From: Acidobacteriota bacterium
GTDB taxonomy: Bacteria; Acidobacteriota; Terriglobia; Terriglobales; Acidobacteriaceae
Direction of reading: 5' to 3'
Length of the DNA stretch: 16,244 nt
NCBI GenBank assembly: GCA_021780095.1
Contig: JAJXZK010000123.1
Coordinates: 1 to 16,244, forward strand
Both the position numbers and the translations under genes were made by a program. The stretch's first letter is position 1, and every line of letters starts with the position of its first letter. Of this stretch, positions 1 to 7,017 are shown piece after piece. The notes under the pieces are model-generated. The model did not search any database and was not told where the DNA came from. It was given only the letters and a program-made list of their open reading frames with translations.

Positions 1-1
1 C

Positions 2-250
2 TGCGAGTGGAGACTGGTGTGTGCGGCCAGCTACCTGCTGAAGCTGTTCCGCGCAGGTTGGGCTCTGGAAACGGCATCAACGGCCAGGAAAGGGCCAATT
101 CTATCCGAACGGCGTGGAAGGCTTGCTATCGGCCACCAACCGGAATACTGCCCGCGCCCCCAGTACGAAAATCACTCTGCCACCTCCCCGGATCAGCCCT
201 GGCAAAAACGCTATGCCCGACAGACTCCTAGGGCCGACCAGATGTTTTGA
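2..250 (+). pseudogene. C-terminal remnant of a DDE transposase
   Basis: The frame is open from the left edge to a TGA at 248-250. Its first residues, CEWRLVCAASYLLKLFRAG, resemble the C-terminal helix of DDE transposases of the IS1182/IS5 type (pattern W-x-L-V-C-A-x-x-x-L-L-K-L). The roughly 60 residues after that match nothing I recognise and may be read-through into flanking DNA. The catalytic domain would lie outside the window, so I cannot tell whether the gene is intact further left. No terminal inverted repeat was found. The family assignment rests on one short motif. Confidence 0.4.
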
Positions 251-420
251 TCCGGCTCGAACCCGCGATCTCTGCCCTAACAACCTCTGCCCTCGCGCAT
301 CGGCGGCGTCTCGTCGCGCTGCGGCTACGGCGCCGGATGAAGCACGCCGGCGAACAGCCACCGGCCGAGTTTTTCGATAATCGCGACGTCTTCCTTGTTG
401 TGCAGGATGCTCGATTGCAC

Positions 421-1668
421 CTATTTAGTGACAGCCTGACTGACGCTCTTGGCAACTATCATGATCTGCGCACCGATCGCCTTGCGCATATCTTCCGGCA
501 TCAGCTTCTTCTCATCGAGGTTCTCCCACGCGGTGACCGTGCGGTCGGTCATCTCCGTCACCATCGGCCACAGGGGACTCGTGGGCAGGCGCGCGGTATC
601 CGCGAAGCGGCGCACCTGATCGGTCGTGATTTCACTGAGACTGCGGCTGCCGCCGAAGCTCAGCGCTAGGGTATCGTTCGGTATGTAAGGAAGCGTGGCG
701 ACAAAATCATAGGCGGGCGAGAGGACAGGCGTGCGGCGGTTGGGATAGAGCAGCGACCAGTTCTTCAGGTGCATGTCGGCGTTCCCGATCAGCACGGAAA
801 ACACGAGGCGACGCAAAAAATCATACGCGCCGGACTCACCGGTTTCCGCCCACAGGACCGCCGCAATATTCGCGTAGCTGCGCTCGCGGTACTTGTCGTC
901 GGGAAAGAGCCCGAACACTTGCGCGAAATCCTCCATGTGCACGGACCCGCCGCCGGGACCGCGATCGAAGCGCTGCACCGCGAGAGCGTGGCCCTTCATG
1001 GCGCCGGCGTCCTGCGGCAGGCCGCTTATGGTGGCGATATCGATCAGGCGGTTCGCCGGAACCTCGATGCCGACGGCGTGGGCGAGGGCGAGCATGGCAT
1101 ATTCGTTCTCGGGTACGGCGGTAAAGCGGGCCGAGGGCAGCTTGACGATCCACGAGCCGCCCATGCCGCCGGCCGGGATGGTGAGCCCCCCTGTTGCTTC
1201 CATGATGGCCGAGAATTTGAGCTGGACGCCCGCGAGCGAGAATCTCAGGGCGGTTTCGCTGGCGCGTTGTTCCTCCTGCTGATCTTCGCGCTCATGGGCG
1301 GCGTGGTTTCCTTCCATCGGCTCGACCACGAGCGCGCCGGGCAGGTCGGCGCCGAGCACGGCGAGAAGAAAGAATTCGCGCTGTGGCTTGACGCCAGCGC
1401 GCGCGGCCAGGTAGTCGCGCAGATGCCCTTCTGGCAGCAGGTTCGAAAAGAAGGTGGGCAGGCGCATCGCAACGGCGCGCGTCGGCACGACGAGGCCGCC
1501 CGACTGTCCTTTATAAGAAAGGCTGAGGGTAGGCCTTTCCGGATCGTCGATATAGCTCTGCTCGAAGGAGAACAGGTGGCGGTCGCCGCCCAGCCTGTTG
1601 ATGACGCCGATCTGGCGGCCATGCAGTTTCACGGCGAGCGCATTCGGGGTTTTGTGATCGAATGTCAT
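421..1668 (-). CDS. hipA: HipA-family serine/threonine kinase toxin
   Basis: The 415-residue product has the layout of HipA kinases, the toxin of HipBA modules; E. coli HipA phosphorylates glutamyl-tRNA synthetase and arrests growth. Residues 1-115 match the N-terminal HipA subdomain. The glycine-rich loop is SLAGVQLKFS (144-153), the ATP-binding lysine lies in IVKLP (about 176), the catalytic loop is GNADMHLKN (295-303, with Asp298 and Asn303), and the metal-binding Asp is in SPAYDF (about 321). All key residues are present and the length is normal, so it looks functional. The start overlaps the stop of hipB by ATGA, indicating translational coupling. A spacer of about 25 low-complexity residues (120-142, rich in E, Q, H and R) is longer than in E. 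coli HipA. The target is unknown; some HipA relatives phosphorylate other tRNA synthetases. Confidence 0.9.
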   Translation of the reverse strand: MTFDHKTPNALAVKLHGRQIGVINRLGGDRHLFSFEQSYIDDPERPTLSLSYKGQSGGLVVPTRAVAMRLPTFFSNLLPEGHLRDYLAARAGVKPQREFFLLAVLGADLPGALVVEPMEGNHAAHEREDQQEEQRASETALRFSLAGVQLKFSAIMEATGGLTIPAGGMGGSWIVKLPSARFTAVPENEYAMLALAHAVGIEVPANRLIDIATISGLPQDAGAMKGHALAVQRFDRGPGGGSVHMEDFAQVFGLFPDDKYRERSYANIAAVLWAETGESGAYDFLRRLVFSVLIGNADMHLKNWSLLYPNRRTPVLSPAYDFVATLPYIPNDTLALSFGGSRSLSEITTDQVRRFADTARLPTSPLWPMVTEMTDRTVTAWENLDEKKLMPEDMRKAIGAQIMIVAKSVSQAVTK

Positions 1669-2054
1669 CGGGACTCTTTCCCTCCTCCCGCGGCTTCCTC
1701 GTCGTCGCTAGCATAGAGGGATCGCTCTTCGGACCCTTCCGGCTCCTGCTGCGCGCGGATCAGGGACTGCACGGCGGGCACAAGCGCGCGCGGAACAAGC
1801 AGCAGATCCAGGTTGAGAACGCGGACCAGGTCGAGCAGGGTGTCGAAACGGGGCACGACTTCCCCGGATTCGATCACGGAGATATGCGGTTGTTGCAGGC
1901 CGACCTGCGCGGCGAGTTCTCGCTGCCCCCAGCCCCGCTTTGCCCGTGCATTCTTTATCTGTTGACGCAGATCGGCGGGCAGGCCTTTGAGCCGCAATGG
2001 CTTGATATGCTTTGGCGTATGTCTGCTCATTATTATATAATACAACATATCCAT
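1665..2054 (-). CDS. hipB: HipB-like XRE-family antitoxin
   Basis: The 129-residue protein has a Cro/C1-type helix-turn-helix at about residues 30-85 (RQQIKNARAKRGWGQRELAA, then a recognition helix around QQPHISVIESGEV). The C-terminal tail is acidic and rich in E, D and G. In HipBA modules the antitoxin binds the promoter, represses the operon and inhibits the kinase. It sits directly upstream of hipA and shares ATGA with it. The start is uncertain. The longest frame starts at 2054, but a second ATG at 2030-2028 (MSRHTPKHIK) gives a more usual N-terminus and lies right behind a 12-bp palindrome. Neither has a clear Shine-Dalgarno sequence. Confidence 0.85.
   Translation of the reverse strand: MDMLYYIIMSRHTPKHIKPLRLKGLPADLRQQIKNARAKRGWGQRELAAQVGLQQPHISVIESGEVVPRFDTLLDLVRVLNLDLLLVPRALVPAVQSLIRAQQEPEGSEERSLYASDDEEAAGGGKESR
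2031..2042. promoter_or_regulatory. 12-bp palindrome at hipB start, possible operator
   Basis: TATTATATAATA is a perfect palindrome that includes a TATAAT hexamer on the minus strand and touches the second candidate ATG of hipB. The surrounding 2030-2115 is strikingly AT-rich compared with the genes on either side. HipB proteins bind inverted repeats in their own promoter, so this is a plausible operator or -10 element. It is AT-only and short, so chance is a real alternative. Confidence 0.35.
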
Positions 2055-2166
2055 CGGAATGCCAATCGATCTGTTTAACTATATCACACTACTATAATTA
2101 TCTATTTATCCATATCAGGCTGTACGATTTGAGGTTCGATGCTAAAGCAACCCGGGGTACATAAAG

Positions 2167-2394
2167 TCTGCGTTTGTCGGGTTGGGTTACTCGGAGCGCG
2201 AGCGTCGCAAAATGCTCGATGTCGTCGATCTCTTCAACGAACAGACACTCGAGATGAGCTCGGCATCGGGTCCGTGCGCGATGCATTTGCAGACATGCTG
2301 TTCCCGGGCACAAGCACGATCATGACCCGTGCGCGATACTTTCTTCTCGTCCCATGGACATATCAAAGACTGGAGCGGCTGCGCGAGGTGAGCT
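2167..2394 (+). pseudogene. DUF6361-like N-terminal fragment, frameshifted
   Basis: Two adjacent plus-strand frames read as one protein: AFVGLGYSERERRKMLDVVD, LFNEQ, and after a shift near 2245 RDELGIGSVRDAFADMLFPG, TSTIMTRARYFLLVPWTYQR, LERLRE. The second part carries the block I know from the start of DUF6361 proteins (DELGIGxxRDAFADLLFPGTSTIxTRARYF). Inserting one base after CAG (2242-2244) would join the frames and give the expected N-E-Q-D-T-R-D-E-L-G. Homology stops near 2394, where an unrelated minus-strand gene begins, so the large remainder of the protein is missing. The family has no established function that I know of. This is a dead remnant. Confidence 0.6.
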
Positions 2395-2662
2395 GTTCCA
2401 GCCACCCAGGAGAACTTTCGCACAAGCATGGTGCGAACTTCCGCAACGATGCAGAGAGCTTTCGCTGCATACTTTCCAGGCGATAGGTGCGAAAGGCCTC
2501 TCGAAACAGCTCACTGATGTTCCTACTCTCCTGCCTAACGACTTCCTCGACCTGTGTAGCCACGTCTTCCGGGAACCTTCCCTCGAAGGTTCTTGTCCTC
2601 GACGAATCTCTGCAGCGCACCTGCAAGTTCGACCGCCGAATAGGGCGCGACCAGGAAAACAC
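2363..2662 (-). pseudogene. Ribbon-helix-helix antitoxin-like remnant
   Basis: Residues about 21-73 (roughly 2602 down to 2444) read TFEGRFPEDVATQVEEVVRQ, ESRNISELFREAFRTYRLES, MQRKL. This matches the beta-strand plus two helices of CopG/RHH antitoxins (pattern lPeelxxqveevvkxesrxxSELxREAlRxYl). The first 20 residues overlap a glycosyltransferase fragment in another frame, and the last 25 (KFAPCLCESSPGWLEQLTSR onward) do not look like an antitoxin tail. No partner toxin is visible downstream, where the DUF6361 remnant begins on the other strand. The RHH core is probably a piece of a former toxin-antitoxin module, though it could still make a short DNA-binding protein. Confidence 0.5.
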
Positions 2663-2678
2663 CTCCCTCCGCAGCTAT
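2583..2678 (-). pseudogene. Glycosyltransferase C-terminal fragment
   Basis: Directly after an in-frame TAA on the minus strand (2681-2679) the sequence reads AAEGGVFLVAPYSAVELAGA, LQRFVEDKNLRG. This resembles the conserved C-terminal segment of GT1/GT4 glycosyltransferases (GGvxlVpPxdxxaLAxALxrlledpxlRxrlg). Only about 32 residues remain. After that the same DNA is better explained by the RHH frame. With the NusG-like and epimerase fragments upstream on the same strand it fits a decayed polysaccharide cluster. The call rests on a short match. Confidence 0.4.
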
Positions 2679-2761
2679 TTAGTTGATCCACTTACACGCG
2701 TGACGACCAGCGCTCTGCAGGTCGTCGCCTCGATAATTCATCGAGCAAATTATTCCATCCC

Positions 2762-3007
2762 TCATGTGGTGGACCCGGCAGAAGATGTTGTTCCTACCAG
2801 ACTTCTTCCATTTTTCGTCATCCCCAGCCTGCACTCCGCAGCCGGCTGCAAACGCTTACGATCGCTCCATTGCCGCCTCTCCACTGCGAGAGGCAGGAAA
2901 TTCTCAATGGAGAAATTCTCCAGCATGGAGGCCGCAACTTTTTCCTGCCGCGAACGGGTTGAAACTGCATACCAGGAGGTCCCGCCGAGAGTAGCTGCCG
3001 TGTTCAT
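2762..3007 (-). pseudogene. NusG/UpxY-like antiterminator N-terminal fragment
   Basis: The first 53 residues match the NusG N-terminal (NGN) domain as found in UpxY/RfaH-type regulators of polysaccharide operons: TSWYAVSTRSRQEKVAASML, ENFSIENFLPLAVERRQWSD, RKR. The expected continuation (LFPGYLF... and the KOW domain) is absent. The frame instead runs through unrelated sequence to a stop at 2762, giving 81 residues against about 170 in the family. The start has a reasonable purine stretch (AGGAAAGGG) a few bases upstream. The truncated protein is unlikely to work. The neighbouring sugar epimerase and glycosyltransferase remains support an original role in exopolysaccharide transcription. Confidence 0.65.
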
Positions 3008-3217
3008 TTCGTGGCCCTTTCCTAAAGGTTTTATGGGGCGGCATGCCTAGCTTCGCCCTTTCAGTCCCAGCGACTGTTGTGGAAAAGCATCGAAACTTGC
3101 CGCCGCAAGAGCATCGCGGGAAATCGTTCTGTTTATCGTGCCTGTGCATGGACAGGAAGAAAACCATCAAAGTTCAAGACAAATACTGGCGCTCACCGTA
3201 ACTACGACGGACTTCTC

Positions 3218-3502
3218 CTAGGTGGAAATGCTCGACTGCCGGTTGTACTTTGCTTCAGCCGAAGCCACCGAGCGTGACGGCATTGGTCGTAACGGAAGTT
3301 GAACCAGGGCGGGCACACTCTGTGGTGCCAGATGGCGGCCCACCACTCTCTCTCCAATGTTCTCCATGAACCATGGAATTGAAAGCTGCAATCCCTCGGC
3401 GAGTGAAATCTTCGGCGTCCACCCTAAGATCGTCTTTGCCCTAGTGATATCTGCTACTGCCATCCGCGTGTCGTCGCCAGAACGACACGTGGCGGATTGC
3501 TG
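3218..3502 (-). pseudogene. C-terminal fragment of an NDP-sugar epimerase/dehydratase
   Basis: After an in-frame TGA (3505-3503) the minus strand reads RSGDDTRMAVADITRAKTIL, GWTPKISLAEGLQLSIPWFM. This is the typical end of extended short-chain dehydrogenases acting on nucleotide sugars (RpGDxrxxvADIsrAkxlLGWxPkxsLeeGLxxti). The Rossmann and catalytic parts are missing. They would lie at higher coordinates, where ISL3-like transposase sequence now begins on the plus strand. The tail after residue 45 is unusually long and may be altered. It is a remnant, probably cut by the ISL3 insertion. Confidence 0.65.
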
Positions 3503-3504
3503 TC

Positions 3505-3894
3505 ACACCGCTGGCGCGGGTAAGTACGTGCCCGGGATGCGGCTCCGGCAAGTTAAAAAAACACTCCGCATACAACCGCATCGTCTCCCACGTGCCCGTC
3601 GGGGCGAAACGGACACAGCTCTTGATCATCGTCCCACGCGCGCTCTGCAAGGATTGCGGAAGGACGAGCACTCCGATCTTGCCGGGGATTTCGTCGGGCC
3701 ATAACGCAACGGATGCTCTGATTACATTTTTTGTTGAGAGATATAGGTCGCGCCAGACGTTCGCCCAAATTGCCTTCGACACCGGGGCCTCTCCGAGCAC
3801 GACCGCTCGCGCAATTAAGGACAGAATCAAAGCCATCGACACAGCCCGGGAGAGGATATTGCCCTCGAATATCGGGATCGATGAGATCCATATC
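3505..3894 (+). pseudogene. ISL3-type transposase N-terminal half
   Basis: The frame carries a zinc ribbon, CPGCGSGKLKKHSAYNR (from about 3529) paired with LCKDCGRTSTPILPG, then a helix-turn-helix region (RSRQTFAQIAFDTGASPSTT). It then reaches the first catalytic segment IGIDEIHI typical of ISL3-family transposases. No ATG is present; GTG at 3592 would cut off the zinc ribbon's first Cys pair, so the true start is lost or lies in the damaged 5' part. From about 3895 the same frame continues as a tyrosine recombinase, so the rest of the DDE domain is missing. No ISL3-like terminal repeats were found. It cannot transpose as it stands. Confidence 0.7.
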
Positions 3895-4977
3895 CACAGG
3901 GGAGACGGTGGACTTTGGATGGAGTTTGCTGTGCGCGGCATTCGAATGCGTGAAACCACCAGCACCAGCAGGAAGGATCTGGCGATCAAGGCGGAACGGG
4001 AGCGCAGGAGATGGATTGAATCCGCCGTCAATGGAATTCCGGTCGCAAAGCGTCCCAAGAAGTTTCTTGAGGCTGCTTCAAAGTGGATGGATGAAAATGA
4101 GGCTCGATGATCTAAAAAGTACATCGTCATCCACAATGGAAGCCTTAAGCATCTTGGCCCGCATTTCAAATCCAAGTTGTTGAGCGAGATCATCGCAGGA
4201 GACATCGGGAAGTTTCAAAAGAAGCGGAAGAAGCAGGGAGCTTCTAACCGGACAATCAACATCGAAGTCGCCACCCTTCGCATGATTCTGAAGTCCAACA
4301 AGCTTTGGAATGCGATTGTGGATGACGTTCACATGCTGCCCGAGCGAGATGATGTGGGGAAGGCCCTTGAGCCTGAAGAAGCTCCCCGTTTGCTGGAGGC
4401 ATGTTTCGAGAGCAATCAACCCAGTCTCTATCTGGCCGTGGTGGTCTATTGCAACACCGGCCTTAGAAGCGCTGAGCTACGATGCGCGCGCTGGTGGCAG
4501 GTGAATTTAGCGAAGCGTGAGTTCCAGGTCGGAAGGACGAAGACGTCGACCGGTGATGGTCGGATTATCCCTCTGAATCAGACCGCCATGGATGCGTTTA
4601 CCGCGTGGCGGGCTCGCTGGCCCGAAGCCAAGCCGAGCGATTTCATTTTTCCCAGCGAAAAGCTATTCTTCCAAGGAAAAGGATCTGCGAAGCTCGGATT
4701 AATGACCTCCCACGAACTTGATCTCAGTCGGCCGTTGGGGTCGTGGAAGACGGCGTGGAACACGGCCAAGAAGCGGGCTGGCGTTGAGTGTCGGTTGCAC
4801 GACCTTCGGCACCATTTCCTCACCAACCTTGCCGAGACCCAGACGTCTGACTCAACGATTCTTTCCATCGCTGGCCACCTGAGCCGGAGGATGCTGGAGC
4901 GTTACAGCCACATCCGTGCAAAGGCTAAGCGCGACGCAATCGCAGCGATGGAAAGCAGCAACAAGACGCCGGCATAA
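3895..4977 (+). pseudogene. Tyrosine recombinase interrupted by one in-frame TGA
   Basis: Before the TGA at 4108-4110 the frame reads as an integrase N-terminus: GDGGLWMEFAVRGIRMRETT, then AERERRRWIESAVNGI and FLEAASKWMDENEAR. After it comes SKKYIVIHNGSLKHLGPHFK, then the core-binding and catalytic domains. The stop falls where relatives commonly have a Trp (NRARWSPKT-like), so TGG to TGA is the simplest explanation. In the 266-residue part from the TTG at 4177 all catalytic residues are present: Arg97 (GLRSAEL), Lys122, His208-x-x-Arg211 (HDLRH), His234 (GHLS) and Tyr243 (YSHI). The gene ends 85 bp before the 3' end of tRNA-Pro, typical of an integrase beside its attachment site. It could act only by read-through or as the shorter C-terminal protein. 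Confidence 0.8.
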
Positions 4978-5062
4978 TGGGGGTACGAACGAGGATCCCC
5001 ACAAATTCCCACACAATTTGGTTACGGGCTTTTTGGGGAGAGCGATAAGCTATTGATTTGAA

Positions 5063-5139
5063 TGGTCGGGGCGGAGGGATTTGAACCCCCGACCCTCTGC
5101 TCCCAAAGCAGATGCGCTACCAGACTGCGCTACGCCCCG
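5063..5139 (-). tRNA. tRNA-Pro(TGG)
   Basis: On the minus strand a complete cloverleaf runs from CGGGGCG (acceptor 5') to CGCCCCG, discriminator A and an encoded CCA (5065-5063). The anticodon stem TCTGC/GCAGA closes the loop TTTGGGA, so the anticodon is TGG. The T arm is GGGGGTTCAAATCCC. The 3' end faces the recombinase remnant to its left, making this gene the likely attachment site of the left-hand element. Confidence 0.95.
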
Positions 5140-5149
5140 ACTTCTGATG

Positions 5150-5155
5150 ATTGTA
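5150..5155 (-). promoter_or_regulatory. Candidate -10 box for tRNA-Pro
   Basis: The minus strand has TACAAT ending 10 bases before the tRNA. The same hexamer lies upstream of the other two tRNA genes here. No good -35 box is seen at 16-18 bp. Confidence 0.4.
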
Positions 5156-5198
5156 TCGCACGCGCAGTCCGCATCCGCGCGGTGCAAGCGGCGCAACA

Positions 5199-5750
5199 TT
5201 AACTTCCCGCGTGGGATTCCATGAGCCGAACCACGATCCATGTCAGCACAATCAGCGGCAACGCAAACACAGCGATGAGTGCAACGCCGAGCGTCGCCAG
5301 AAACGCCCAATCCTTCCACGTATGGATCTTTGGCTGTTCCATGTGACGCGTCAGCAGTTTGAAATTGCGCCGGTTCGCCTTCCACGCAACGTCAAATGCA
5401 TCGCCAAGGAACGGAACCGCCCCGACCAGCACTTCAATGCCAACGTTGGCCGACATCCGCATCAGCGTGACGTACGGAACACCGCGGAACCACGCCGCCA
5501 CAATCAGGATGCATGACGCCAGGCCGCCCAGCACATCGCCAATACCAGGAACAAGGCCGACGATGGCATCCACTCCGAAGCGAATGGAAGTTCCGGGAAT
5601 GCGCAGCCAGTCATCCAGAACATGCGACAGCATATCGAGATTCTCATCGTTGAAAATACGGCTGCTGCGACCGCCGCGTGGCGGCAAAATCTGCGGGGCA
5701 TGTTGCGGATAAATTCGCGACGGCAAGGGTTGACTCCAATCCGCCCACAA
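5199..5750 (-). CDS. DUF4112 family membrane protein
   Basis: The 183-residue protein contains the DUF4112 signature across about residues 43-155: DDWLRIPGTSIRFGVDAIVG, LVPGIGDVLGGLASCILIVA, VPYVTLMRMSANVGIEVLVG, AVPFLGDAFDVAWKANRRN. Hydrophobic stretches around 60-90 and 105-120 and a strong C-terminal transmembrane helix (AFLATLGVALIAVFALPLIV) suggest an inner-membrane protein. The function of the family is not established. The start is uncertain: TTG at 5750 opens the longest frame, and the conserved domain only begins about 40 residues later. It stands alone between two tRNA genes, which suggests a chromosomal rather than mobile origin. Confidence 0.85.
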   Translation of the reverse strand: MWADWSQPLPSRIYPQHAPQILPPRGGRSSRIFNDENLDMLSHVLDDWLRIPGTSIRFGVDAIVGLVPGIGDVLGGLASCILIVAAWFRGVPYVTLMRMSANVGIEVLVGAVPFLGDAFDVAWKANRRNFKLLTRHMEQPKIHTWKDWAFLATLGVALIAVFALPLIVLTWIVVRLMESHAGS

Positions 5751-5768
5751 AAAGTCATCTGCGGTGAA

Positions 5769-5777
5769 TGCTACAAT
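5769..5777 (+). promoter_or_regulatory. Extended -10 promoter for tRNA-His
   Basis: TG-C-TACAAT is an extended -10 element 13 bases before the tRNA. A TTGACT at 5730-5735 is 36 bp away, too far to pair with it, so the extended -10 would have to compensate. Confidence 0.45.
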
Positions 5778-5790
5778 TCTATTTGTTCAT

Positions 5791-5866
5791 GGCGGCTATA
5801 GTTCAGTGGCAGAACGCCGGTCTGTGGCACCGGATGTCGTGGGTTCGACCCCCACTAGCCGCCCCA
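5791..5866 (+). tRNA. tRNA-His(GTG)
   Basis: The gene reads G(-1), acceptor GCGGCTA pairing with TAGCCGC, then discriminator C and encoded CCA. The anticodon stem CCGGT/ACCGG closes the loop CTGTGGC, giving anticodon GTG. The extra 5' G opposite a C73 is the hallmark of tRNA-His. Confidence 0.95.
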
Positions 5867-5931
5867 AAGCAACGCCATCGAGTTTTCAATCTTTTCCCGA
5901 CCCAATTCTTCGCTGCGGCCGCTGCTTCAAT

Positions 5932-7017
5932 ATGATGCGTTCCGTGAACGACGCGCAAAATCTCCATTCCACCTCCAATCACCCGTCCGAACGCGAACGT
6001 ACTACCAGGTGGCTGACAGAGTTCCTCCCTCGCCGCGGTGTCCGCAACGGAGATGCGCAGACATTGCTGGCGAATTTTTTGCCGCGCCGCATCGAGCTGC
6101 CTGCGCCCGATAGCACCATCGTTGAAGTCGATCCGGCGACCCAGAGTCGTGTCCTGTGCCATTGCAACTGGCAGCCGGAATGGGTGCGGAGCGAGCGTAT
6201 GACCCTGCTTGTACTGCACGGCCTGGAAGGTTCGTCGCAGTCGCAATACATGTTGGGCAACGCAGATAAAGCCTGGCGTGCCGGATGGAATGTGATCCGC
6301 ATGAACATGCGCAATTGCGGCGGAACAGAGAGGCTGTCGTCGACGCTCTACCATTCCGGGCTGTCCGGCGATGTTCGTGCGGTGGCGGAGTTTTTCGCGG
6401 ACCGTTTCAACCTGAGCCGCATGGCGTGGGCAGGCTATTCCATGGGTGGCAACATGGTTCTGAAGGCTGCTGGTGAGTATGGTAATTCCGCGCCCGCCTG
6501 GCTGCACGCCGCGATCGGCGTTTCGCCGGTTCTGGACCTGCAACCCTCTGCCGATGCGCTGCACGCCCCCCGCAATCGCGTGTACGAATGGAATTTCCTT
6601 CGCAACATGCTGCGCCGCTATCGTCGCAAAGCCGATCTGCTGCCGGATCGCTTTTCGCTGGCAAATTGCAAACTTGTCCGCAGCATTCGCACGTATGACG
6701 AGTACATCGTCGCCCCCAACTGCGGCTTTCTCGGAGCCGACGACTATTACACTCGCGCAGCGTCGGCGCGTGTCATTGATCGCATCGCAGTACCGACACT
6801 GATCCTGCATGCGGTGGACGATCCCTTCATTCGGATCCTTCCTGAGACGCTTGAAAAGATTAGCGCCAATCCGCAGGTTGCCTTCATCGAGACGAAGCAT
6901 GGCGGCCACTGCGGATTTCTCGCCGCCGCGAGTGAACACAACGATGGCTATTGGGCGGAGACAACGTTGCAAGGATTTATTCGCTCCGCCGCCGCATCCG
7001 CGCCGGAGAACATCTAG
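5932..7017 (+). CDS. YheT-type alpha/beta hydrolase
   Basis: The 361-residue protein (from ATG 5932) is an alpha/beta hydrolase of the YheT/ABHD1-3 group, putative cytoplasmic esterases of unknown substrate. The oxyanion-side motif is LLVLHGLEGSSQSQYM (92-107), followed by NMRNCGGTERLSSTLYHSG (125-143), the signature block of this group. The nucleophile elbow GYSMGGN has Ser170, the acid lies in HAVDDPF (about 296-297), and the base is His326 in HGGHCGF. The triad is complete and the length is normal. The open frame extends back through the tRNA-His gene, but the homology starts after ATG 5932. No strong ribosome-binding site is seen there. The next gene starts immediately after its stop, so the two are probably cotranscribed. 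Confidence 0.9.
   Translation: MMRSVNDAQNLHSTSNHPSERERTTRWLTEFLPRRGVRNGDAQTLLANFLPRRIELPAPDSTIVEVDPATQSRVLCHCNWQPEWVRSERMTLLVLHGLEGSSQSQYMLGNADKAWRAGWNVIRMNMRNCGGTERLSSTLYHSGLSGDVRAVAEFFADRFNLSRMAWAGYSMGGNMVLKAAGEYGNSAPAWLHAAIGVSPVLDLQPSADALHAPRNRVYEWNFLRNMLRRYRRKADLLPDRFSLANCKLVRSIRTYDEYIVAPNCGFLGADDYYTRAASARVIDRIAVPTLILHAVDDPFIRILPETLEKISANPQVAFIETKHGGHCGFLAAASEHNDGYWAETTLQGFIRSAAASAPENI

Noticed and set aside
229..300. tRNA-like T arm (GCGGGTTCGAGCC) on the minus strand
   Set aside because: The T stem does not pair properly and no anticodon arm or acceptor stem can be built around it.
325..420. In-frame continuation of hipA after its TAG (about 31 codons)
   Set aside because: HipA already has family length and all its motifs; the extension has no recognisable homology, so it is not called as read-through.
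769..1716. Long plus-strand open frame opposite hipA
   Set aside because: It is a GC-driven shadow of hipA, which has clear conserved kinase motifs on the minus strand.
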